From Actinomycetota bacterium (GTDB taxonomy: Bacteria; Actinomycetota; Actinomycetes; Actinomycetales; Microbacteriaceae), in NCBI GenBank assembly GCA_009703635.1, contig WLFS01000004.1, positions 1 through 14,696 on the forward strand: a stretch of 14,696 nt of DNA, given 5' to 3'. Numbering within the stretch: position 1 is the stretch's first letter; every line of letters begins with the position of its first letter. The position numbers and the translations under genes were made by a program. Shown here one piece after another: positions 9,226-14,696 of this stretch. The notes beneath the pieces were generated by a model. The model saw only the letters and a program-made list of their open reading frames with translations. It made no database searches and was not told where the DNA came from.

Positions 9226-10004
9226 TTAGTTTTTCCTTTTGCTAGTTCGGATACCTTGGCACGAAGTGCTTCGATACCTCCTTGTTGATAAGCGCGCACG
9301 AAAGCTGATCCAACGATGGCACCATCGGCGTAGCCATTGATTTCTCGCACCTGAGATGCGGTCGAAACACCAATACCCACAGCTGTCATTGAATCAGGAG
9401 ATTGCGCTCTAACTTCCGATACAACCTTCTTGGCGTTCTGATCAAGGTCATCTCTTGCTCCAGTAATACCCATGGTAGAAACGGCATACACGAAGCCTTT
9501 CGAGCTATCACACGCTCGTTGGGTTCTTTTGCCTGTAGAAGTCGGTGTGGCAAGAAATACTCGATCTAATCCATGAGCATCGGTTGCACTGATCCAACTA
9601 CTTGCCTCATCGGGAATCAGATCCGGCGTGATAGCTCCCGCTGCTCCAGAATCAGCTAAATCTTTGGCAAATCGCGCTTCCCCATACTGCATAACCGGAT
9701 TCCAGTAAGTCATCACCAATACTGGGGTGTCCACTCTCGTTGTCACAGCCTTAATAGCCGCAAAGGTGTCCTTGAGCTTAAAGCCATTGGCCAATGCTGT
9801 TTCTGTGGCCTCCTGGATTACTAGACCGTCCATTACAGGGTCGCTATACGGGATGCCAAGTTCGAGAACGTCACAACCTGCTTCACACATAGCAACTGCG
9901 GCTTCGACTGATTCTTCCAAACTCGGATAACCCAATGGAAAATATCCAATCAGTGAGCCACCGTTTTGGCGATTTGCTCTAAGAATCTGCTCGGTGGTAC
10001 TCAT
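9222..10004 (-). CDS. trpA: Tryptophan synthase alpha subunit
   Basis: Cleaves indole-3-glycerol phosphate to indole and glyceraldehyde 3-phosphate; indole is channelled to TrpB in the alpha2-beta2 complex. The protein has 260 residues, a single TIM barrel. Catalytic Glu48 lies in DVLELGIPYSDP and Asp59 in VMDG. The phosphate-binding end includes GIGVST and GAIVGSAFV near the C-terminus. The residue after VMDG is Leu61 where most family members have Pro. The ATG at 10004 overlaps the trpB stop by one base (TGATG), and no Shine-Dalgarno sequence is visible, so translation is probably by coupling to trpB. It overlaps lgt by 4 bp at its 3' end. Assignment is certain from motifs and neighbours. 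Confidence 0.97.
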   Translation of the reverse strand: MSTTEQILRANRQNGGSLIGYFPLGYPSLEESVEAAVAMCEAGCDVLELGIPYSDPVMDGLVIQEATETALANGFKLKDTFAAIKAVTTRVDTPVLVMTYWNPVMQYGEARFAKDLADSGAAGAITPDLIPDEASSWISATDAHGLDRVFLATPTSTGKRTQRACDSSKGFVYAVSTMGITGARDDLDQNAKKVVSEVRAQSPDSMTAVGIGVSTASQVREINGYADGAIVGSAFVRAYQQGGIEALRAKVSELAKGKTK

Positions 10005-11200
10005 CAGATCAAACCGAAGTATTTCGCTGCGGTTTCCATGTCCTTGTCGCCACGACCGCTTAGGTTTATCAAAATCTTTGCACCAGGCTTTAACGAAGGC
10101 ATTAGTTTCTCAACCCCAGCTAAAGCATGGGCAGTCTCAATTGCTGGAATTATTCCTTCGGTTTGACTGAGTAGCTTCAGCGCTGCCATAGCCTCAGTGT
10201 CGGTGATTGGGATGTATTCCGCTCTCCCGATGTCTTTGAGCCATGAGTGTTCAGGGCCAACTCCTGGGTAATCGAGCCCTGCAGAAATTGAGTGTGATTC
10301 CAATGTTTGACCATCTTCATCTTGAAGTAAATAACTCTTAGCGCCATGTAGGACTCCAGGACGACCCCTACTGAGCGTTGCCGCGTGGCGAAGTGTTTCA
10401 ACACCGTCACCTGCGGCCTCCATTCCAACAAGCCTTACGTTCTGATCATCAAGGAAAGCATGAAAAATCCCGATTGCATTTGAGCCACCACCAACGCAGG
10501 CGGCCACAACATCTGGCAAAGAACCAAACTGATCGAGCATCTGCTGGCGAGCTTCGATACCAATCACCGAGTGAAAGTCTCTAACCATAGTTGGAAAAGG
10601 GTGTGGGCCGGCAACGGTGCCAAGCAAGTAATGAGTGTTTTCAACATTTGCAACCCAGTCGCGCAGAGCTTCATTGATGGCATCTTTTAGAGTTCTAGAA
10701 CCAGTGACCACTGGAATAACTTCCGCTCCAAGTAATCTCATACGCGCCACATTCAAGGCCTGGCGAATGGTGTCGACTTCACCCATGTAAACAACACATT
10801 CCAACCCGAGCAATGCAGCAGCAGTAGCGCTTGCTACTCCGTGCTGACCAGCACCGGTTTCAGCAATGATTCTGGTTTTACCCATGCGCTTTGCCAGCAG
10901 TGCTTGTCCAAGGACGTTGTTGATCTTGTGCGAGCCGGTGTGATTGAGATCTTCGCGCTTTAGAAATACTCTGATATCCCCGATGGAAGCCGCGAACTTC
11001 GGAGATTCAGTGATTATCGAAGGCCTGCCGGTGTAGGTCTTGTGTAGGTTTGTAAGCTCCGCAATAAACGACTGGTCAGATTTGGCATGTTTATAGGTTG
11101 CGTCAAGCTCATCCAGCGCACCGATGAGTGATTCAGGCACAAATCTGCCACCGAAGTCCCCGAAGTAGGGGCCAACTTGCTCTGAGAGTTTCTGCGCCAT
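10004..11200 (-). CDS. trpB: Tryptophan synthase beta subunit
   Basis: PLP enzyme condensing indole with L-serine to give tryptophan, partner of TrpA. It has 398 residues, the standard length of the TrpB1 type. The sequence [12 protein letters not shown] lies near the start; K92 in HTGSHKINN is the lysine that binds [12 protein letters not shown] at 113-121 contains catalytic Glu114, and GGGSN at 237-241 binds the cofactor phosphate. It begins 9 bp after trpC. The only ribosome-site-like bases, AGG, directly touch the ATG, too close for normal use. No alternative in-frame start exists between the trpC stop and this codon, and the family's usual N-terminus fits. Initiation probably depends on ribosomes finishing trpC. 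Confidence 0.97.
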   Translation of the reverse strand: MAQKLSEQVGPYFGDFGGRFVPESLIGALDELDATYKHAKSDQSFIAELTNLHKTYTGRPSIITESPKFAASIGDIRVFLKREDLNHTGSHKINNVLGQALLAKRMGKTRIIAETGAGQHGVASATAAALLGLECVVYMGEVDTIRQALNVARMRLLGAEVIPVVTGSRTLKDAINEALRDWVANVENTHYLLGTVAGPHPFPTMVRDFHSVIGIEARQQMLDQFGSLPDVVAACVGGGSNAIGIFHAFLDDQNVRLVGMEAAGDGVETLRHAATLSRGRPGVLHGAKSYLLQDEDGQTLESHSISAGLDYPGVGPEHSWLKDIGRAEYIPITDTEAMAALKLLSQTEGIIPAIETAHALAGVEKLMPSLKPGAKILINLSGRGDKDMETAAKYFGLI

Positions 11201-11209
11201 CCTAAAAGT

Positions 11210-11989
11210 CTAAGCCTTGGCAATTCTAGAAAAAGCCCTGACCAAATCCTCGGCATCCCCAGTGACCAGCGCTTCTCCAACAAGAACACAGTCCGCGCCG
11301 GCGGCAGCATATGCCTTGACATCCGCCACTCCACGAACAGCCGACTCGGCAACTTTGATGCAATCTCCAGGCAGAATGTCAACTAGCTGTTCAAAAAGGT
11401 TTCGATCGGTCTCGAACGTTGTGAGGTTTCGAGCATTAACTCCCACTAACTTGGACCCAATTGATGCGGCGAATTCCACTTCATCTCGATTGTGGGTTTC
11501 AATAAACGCGGTCATCCCAAGAGATTCAATCAGTGTCTTGAGTCTTATTAGGTCGGCAGGATCAAGCCCTGCTGCGATAAGAAGAACGATGTCCGCCCCG
11601 TGAGCACGGGCTTCAAACACTTGATACTCGTTGGCTATGAAATCCTTACGCAATAGCGGCAGCGATACCGCAGCACGAACCTCATCAAAATCCTGCAGGC
11701 TGCCAAGAAACGATCGCTGTTCAGTCAAAACACTAACTGCCGAGGCTCCCGCCGATTCGTATACCTTAGCTAGCGCGCCTGGATCAGAAATAGTTGCCAG
11801 GTGTCCCTTGGATGGACTCGCACGCTTGATTTCTGCGATGACCTTAACAAATTCACCCGAACCCAAATGAGCGATTGCATCCAGCGCTGGTCTGGCTTTC
11901 GAAGCTAACTGTTCAATCTCGGAGAGTGAGACTACTTCCTGACGGGTCTTAGCATCGGCAATAGCGCCCGCGTAAAGTGACTGAAGCAC
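11210..11989 (-). CDS. trpC: Indole-3-glycerol phosphate synthase
   Basis: Closes the indole ring by decarboxylating carboxyphenylamino-deoxyribulose phosphate to indole-3-glycerol phosphate, the substrate of TrpA. The protein has 259 residues, a monofunctional TIM barrel with no fused TrpF. Catalytic/substrate residues are E53, K55 and S58 in IAEIKRASPSKG and K115 in LLRKDFI. The later VGVNARNL, AESAV and LVGEALV blocks are also typical. The start is GTG at 11989-11987, directly abutting the stop of the preceding small membrane protein (TAAGTG), and LQSLYAGAIADAKTRQ matches the usual N-terminus. No Shine-Dalgarno is visible. A perfect 6 bp inverted repeat surrounds the junction. The missing TrpF activity is presumably supplied by HisA/PriA elsewhere, as usual in actinobacteria. 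Confidence 0.97.
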   Translation of the reverse strand: MLQSLYAGAIADAKTRQEVVSLSEIEQLASKARPALDAIAHLGSGEFVKVIAEIKRASPSKGHLATISDPGALAKVYESAGASAVSVLTEQRSFLGSLQDFDEVRAAVSLPLLRKDFIANEYQVFEARAHGADIVLLIAAGLDPADLIRLKTLIESLGMTAFIETHNRDEVEFAASIGSKLVGVNARNLTTFETDRNLFEQLVDILPGDCIKVAESAVRGVADVKAYAAAGADCVLVGEALVTGDAEDLVRAFSRIAKA

Positions 11990-11998
11990 TTAGTGCTT
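11984..11998 (-). repeat. Inverted repeat spanning the stop/start junction before trpC
   Basis: AAGCAC-TAA-GTGCTT: two perfect 6-base arms around the TAA stop of the small membrane protein gene, with the downstream arm holding the GTG start of trpC. With a 3-base loop it could form a small hairpin in mRNA that hides the GTG until a ribosome arrives. It may equally be coincidental in coding sequence. Confidence 0.45.
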
Positions 11999-12211
11999 AG
12001 ACTTTGATCCGCCGACCCCGTAGCCAGCTTTCTTGAGGAAGATGCCTGTTCCCACCCCTGCAACTGCAAGGGCTGCTGAGCCCCAAACCAATGCGGGGAT
12101 GTTCAACCAGAAAAATAGAGTGCCAAATGCAAAAGCCGCAATGATGATGATCACTGTGGTCCATGCTGCTACGGAGTCCCCGTGGCCTGGCTCAATGTGG
12201 TTCTCAGACAT
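11990..12211 (-). CDS. Small two-helix membrane protein, HGxxPAAW family
   Basis: A 73-residue protein with no known enzymatic role. The N-terminus carries HGDSVAAW at 10-17, matching the HGxxPAAW signature except that valine replaces the proline. Two membrane segments follow (about 19-36 and 39-59), then a short basic Gly/Lys/Ser tail. Members of this family sit in actinobacterial trp operons between the Trp-associated membrane protein and trpC, as here. A strong GAGGAG (12217-12222) five bases before the ATG defines the start, and it is the best ribosome binding site in the trp block, suggesting high expression. Function is unknown; a link with tryptophan metabolism is inferred from location only. 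Confidence 0.88.
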   Translation of the reverse strand: MSENHIEPGHGDSVAAWTTVIIIIAAFAFGTLFFWLNIPALVWGSAALAVAGVGTGIFLKKAGYGVGGSKSKH

Positions 12212-12216
12212 AAAAT

Positions 12217-12222
12217 CTCCTC
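12217..12222 (-). promoter_or_regulatory. Strong ribosome binding site of the HGxxPAAW-like gene
   Basis: GAGGAG with a five-base spacer (ATTTT) to the ATG at 12211. It lies in the 38 bp gap after the Trp-associated membrane protein gene, the longest gap between hisF and lgt. Confidence 0.8.
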
Positions 12223-12249
12223 TTGCCTAGTACTTTACCAAATCTGTTG

Positions 12250-12780
12250 CTACTTCTGTGTCTCCCACAGATCTAACTCATCGATAATTTCTTGCCTGTT
12301 TGGTCTTGTTCTAGACAACTGAGCTCTTGAAAGAGCCTTTGTTAGCAAAACGGCCAGGTTCACGGCTACCGAAAGTAGGTAACCAACCCATAGATAAGTA
12401 TCCCCAGCAAATTCGACGAACTCAGCCTGGCTTGCAATTCCGGCAACGCCTGTGATTTCAATGATTTGCACCGCAACTGCATTCTGCAGATTCGACTGCA
12501 ACCCCACTACAACGTAGAATCCGTGCGCGAGCATAATCGGTACCATCAATCCCGCAATTGCCCTGCCCACAGCTACCGGTGTCAAGACAGAAGATAGTAA
12601 TGCAGCTCCCTGGAGTAGCAACAGTGCCGAGATTATTGGAAACACTTGGTATCCAGAGATCTCGAATTTCTGCGCACCCGCCTCTGGAGTAAGTTCAAGA
12701 TCAAGCCAACTGAGGCCAGCAAAAACAACTAACAACAGAATGCTTGCAAGCCATGCGATTGTGACACGCTTCGAATTCAT
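12250..12780 (-). CDS. Trp-associated membrane protein
   Basis: A 176-residue integral membrane protein of the actinobacterial family found beside trpE/trpC (Trp region conserved membrane protein). Four hydrophobic segments are visible at about 7-25, 47-67, 71-93 and 127-149. Between the first two lies a short external-type loop rich in acidic residues, and the C-terminal cytoplasmic tail is basic then acidic, ending DELDLWETQK; a late D-x-W is common in the family. The start overlaps the trpE stop by 4 bp (ATGA). The upstream GAAGAAG is only a poor ribosome site, implying coupling to trpE. No activity is established; transport or sensing of an aromatic compound is a guess from context. Confidence 0.9.
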   Translation of the reverse strand: MNSKRVTIAWLASILLLVVFAGLSWLDLELTPEAGAQKFEISGYQVFPIISALLLLQGAALLSSVLTPVAVGRAIAGLMVPIMLAHGFYVVVGLQSNLQNAVAVQIIEITGVAGIASQAEFVEFAGDTYLWVGYLLSVAVNLAVLLTKALSRAQLSRTRPNRQEIIDELDLWETQK

Positions 12781-14291
12781 AACTGATGCTTCTTCATGAT
12801 GTTGGCCGCTTGAATTGCCCTCAACGGCGCGGAGGCCTTGTTTAGGGTTTCTTGATTCTCAAGATCGGGAACACTGTCCAAAACAATTCCAGCGCCTGCT
12901 TGGACGTGAGCAACCCCATTTCGAAAAACGGCGGTTCTAATAGCAATTGCAAGATCGGCATTTCCCGCGAAATCAAAGTAACCAACTACTCCCCCGAATA
13001 ATCCTCTATTGGTTGGCTCGAGCTGTTCGATAATTTCCAAAGCACGTGGCTTTGGGGCTCCAGATAATGTTCCGGCGGGGAATGTAGCTCGCACCACGTC
13101 AACGGCAGACACCCCTTCACGAAGAACGCCTTCCACTGTTGAAACAAGATGCATGATGTGGCTATAGCGCTCAACAGTCATAAACTCTGTGACATTTACT
13201 GAACTCGCATCGCAAACCTTGAGTAAATCGTTTCTTGCGAGGTCAACAAGCATAAGGTGTTCGGCTTTCTCCTTCGCGTCACCCAGCAGTTCCTCCGCAA
13301 GGGCAGTGTCGGCTTCGACGTCTGTCCCACGGGGCCTTGATCCGGCAATCGGATGCAGTACTGCTGAGCCGGCCTTTACTCGAACCAATGCCTCAGGTGA
13401 CGAACCAACCACGGAAAAAGGTCCATCCTCATCAAAGAAATTGAGTAGGTACATGTAGGGACTTGGATTGATTGCTTTAAGCATTCGGTACACATCCAAT
13501 GGTGTCGCGGATACCTTGGTATCAAAGCGCTGGGAGATCACAACTTGGAAAACATCCCCAGCAATTACATGCTGTTTAGCCTTGTTTACAAGTTCGAAGA
13601 ACTCAAGATCACTTGTCCGGCGAGAAAAATCGGGTTCAAACTGTAGGTTCACATCTGCGATGAATGGCACAGTTGGTTTCAACAACTGGTTCTTCATTTC
13701 CCTGATTCGTTCGATGGCGAGCTCATATTCGGACTCTGGATTTCGACCGTGCCCCAAGTAGACGTTTGAAACCAGCTTGAGAGTAGATTCCTGGTGATCA
13801 ACAACAACCAAGTCTCTGATGACGGCCATAGCCATATCAGGGACTTTAAGCTCCTTGGATTTACGAGACCCAAGTCGCTCAATCTGATGGACTGTGTCCC
13901 AACCTAAAAATCCGACTAAACCAGAAACTAGCGGTGGAAGTCCGGCAACAGTAGCCGCCTTCCAGCTGTCTTGCATAAGCTCCAATGCTTCAAGCTCCGA
14001 CAAGCCGTCGAGGCTTTTCCCATCGAAAGGCACAGGCGAGTTGCCTTCAAGGGCTTTCCATTTCACTGCGCTATCTGAAGAAACCAGGAATCCATAGTTT
14101 TCTACTCCGATGAAGCTATACCTTGACCAAACTCCTGCTTCGGCAGATTCCAACAAGAAACTGCCGGGCTTCGAAGATGCCAGCTTTTCAAAGATTGTTA
14201 ATGGTGTTTCTGTGCCAGAAAACACCGAGTCCACAAGCGGGATTATCTGATAGGACTTGGCAAGCTCTAAAAACTCACTCTTCGAGATCAC
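12777..14291 (-). CDS. trpE: Anthranilate synthase component I
   Basis: First committed enzyme of tryptophan synthesis: chorismate plus ammonia to anthranilate and pyruvate, with ammonia from a separate glutaminase subunit (TrpG) not in this window. It has 504 residues. The N-terminal domain holds LLES at 46-49, the motif of the tryptophan feedback site. The C-terminal chorismate domain has VVGSSPE, IAGSRPRG, EHLMLVDLARND, GTLSGAPKPRA and GAGIVLDSVPD. It starts with GTG at 14291-14289, overlapping the hisI stop in GTGA; GGAG five bases upstream (14297-14300) supports that start. No leader peptide, T-box or attenuator can fit before it, so control of this gene must come from the upstream his promoter or from enzyme feedback. 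Confidence 0.97.
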   Translation of the reverse strand: MISKSEFLELAKSYQIIPLVDSVFSGTETPLTIFEKLASSKPGSFLLESAEAGVWSRYSFIGVENYGFLVSSDSAVKWKALEGNSPVPFDGKSLDGLSELEALELMQDSWKAATVAGLPPLVSGLVGFLGWDTVHQIERLGSRKSKELKVPDMAMAVIRDLVVVDHQESTLKLVSNVYLGHGRNPESEYELAIERIREMKNQLLKPTVPFIADVNLQFEPDFSRRTSDLEFFELVNKAKQHVIAGDVFQVVISQRFDTKVSATPLDVYRMLKAINPSPYMYLLNFFDEDGPFSVVGSSPEALVRVKAGSAVLHPIAGSRPRGTDVEADTALAEELLGDAKEKAEHLMLVDLARNDLLKVCDASSVNVTEFMTVERYSHIMHLVSTVEGVLREGVSAVDVVRATFPAGTLSGAPKPRALEIIEQLEPTNRGLFGGVVGYFDFAGNADLAIAIRTAVFRNGVAHVQAGAGIVLDSVPDLENQETLNKASAPLRAIQAANIMKKHQL

Positions 14292-14617
14292 TTTTGCTCC
14301 AGTGGTTCGTAATTGTCAAAACAACTGCGCTCACCCGTGTGACAAGCGGCACCATCCTCTTCAACAAGGACGAGAAGCGAATCGCCGTCGCAGTCCGAGA
14401 GTATAGAAACTATGTTTTGCGTGTTTCCTGACGTTGCCCCCTTGTGCCACAACTGTCCTCGAGAACGGGAGAAGAAATGTGTCTGCCCTAAAGCTAGAGA
14501 AAGCTCGAGGCTCTCGATTGACATGTAGGCCACCATCAGTACTTTGTTATCTGAAACGCTCTGTACGACCGCCGGAATCAATCCGGCACTGTCAAACTTC
14601 AAATCCGCGATCTTCAT
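14288..14617 (-). CDS. hisI: Phosphoribosyl-AMP cyclohydrolase
   Basis: Third step of histidine synthesis: opens the adenine ring of phosphoribosyl-AMP to give ProFAR, using zinc and magnesium. The protein has 109 residues, the normal size of a monofunctional enzyme with no fused HisE. Visible motifs are VLMVAYM (26-32), FFSRSRGQLWHKGATSGNTQ (48-67), the metal cluster D75-C76-D77 with D79, and C92 and C99 in AACHTGERSC; the three cysteines are the expected zinc ligands. The ATG overlaps the hisF stop (ATGA), with AGGG seven bases upstream. Its own stop overlaps trpE by 4 bp, which joins the his and trp genes in one unit. Confidence 0.96.
   Translation of the reverse strand: MKIADLKFDSAGLIPAVVQSVSDNKVLMVAYMSIESLELSLALGQTHFFSRSRGQLWHKGATSGNTQNIVSILSDCDGDSLLVLVEEDGAACHTGERSCFDNYEPLEQK
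14297..14300 (-). promoter_or_regulatory. Ribosome binding site of trpE inside hisI
   Basis: GGAG, five bases before the GTG at 14291, lies within the last codons of hisI. It supports GTG as the start and leaves the 4 bp overlap in place. Confidence 0.7.
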
Positions 14618-14696
14618 ACCAATGCCCTAACCAAGACTCCAGCACTAGCCAGGTATGTCTTGACTTGGGCAATCGAGACAATCTCGCGATGAAAAA
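14614..14696 (-). CDS. hisF: Imidazole glycerol phosphate synthase cyclase subunit, C-terminal fragment
   Basis: Only the last 26 codons and the stop lie in the window; the rest is beyond the right edge. The frame reads FHREIVSIAQVKTYLASAGV and ends LVRALV before a TGA at 14616-14614. This resembles the C-terminus of HisF, where IxxVKxxLxxxGxxVR forms the final helix and strand. HisF makes imidazole glycerol phosphate and AICAR with HisH. The 4 bp overlap with hisI is the usual actinobacterial hisF-hisI junction. The fragment is short, so the call leans on the neighbour as well as the sequence. Confidence 0.85.
   Translation of the reverse strand, partial: FHREIVSIAQVKTYLASAGVLVRALV

Noticed and set aside
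11014..11382. 122-codon minus-strand frame across the trpC/trpB junction
   Set aside because: It is an out-of-frame reading of two well-supported genes.
12232..12237. TAAAGT as an internal promoter for the HGxxPAAW-like gene and trpCBA
   Set aside because: It matches TANNNT, but no -35 element lies 16-19 bases upstream and the hexamer is common by chance; left uncalled.
1..14696. Novel defence, mobile or biosynthetic system
   Set aside because: Every gene fits a known core family or an actinobacterial conserved small protein; no integrase, transposase, terminal repeat, direct-repeat array or composition break was seen.

Overview
The window looks like ordinary chromosomal core sequence from an actinobacterium, most likely a freshwater Microbacteriaceae with a small genome and moderate GC content (inference). 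Three things point there: the actinobacterial order pyk / tRNA-Leu / pdtaR-type ANTAR regulator; a trp cluster that contains the Trp-associated membrane protein and an HGxxPAAW-type small membrane protein, both families characteristic of Actinobacteria; and the lack of trpF beside trpC, since actinobacteria usually use the bifunctional HisA/PriA. Base composition is near-balanced, well below that of typical soil actinobacteria.

Layout. Every protein gene lies on the minus strand, so transcription runs from high to low coordinates. It begins with the 3' end of hisF (14614-14696), then hisI, trpE, a Trp-associated membrane protein, a small HGxxPAAW-like membrane protein, trpC, trpB, trpA and lgt. 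These are packed with 1-4 bp overlaps, abutting ends or gaps of at most 38 bp, so they probably form one his-trp-lgt transcription unit. A 107 bp gap (8165-8271) is the only substantial intergenic space inside the block. It carries a weak hairpin that could end the lgt transcript, and the gltB leader. The glutamate synthase pair gltB-gltD follows with an 8 bp overlap, then pyruvate kinase (pyk).

The left end is different. A tRNA-Leu(CAA) gene with an encoded CCA sits on the plus strand, converging on pyk with an 8 bp gap and diverging from a pdtaR-type response regulator. The regulator starts at 536, runs off the left edge, and appears to have a leaderless promoter.

Function. The block joins histidine and tryptophan synthesis (HisF/HisI; TrpE, TrpC, TrpB, TrpA), lipoprotein maturation (Lgt), ammonia assimilation (GltBD, which supplies glutamate) and the last step of glycolysis (Pyk). 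trpD, trpG and trpF are not in the window. No gap over 300 bases lacks a gene. I found no mobile element, CRISPR array, phage gene, defence system or novel multi-gene system. The points worth a second look are in gene junctions, start signals and a few residue substitutions.
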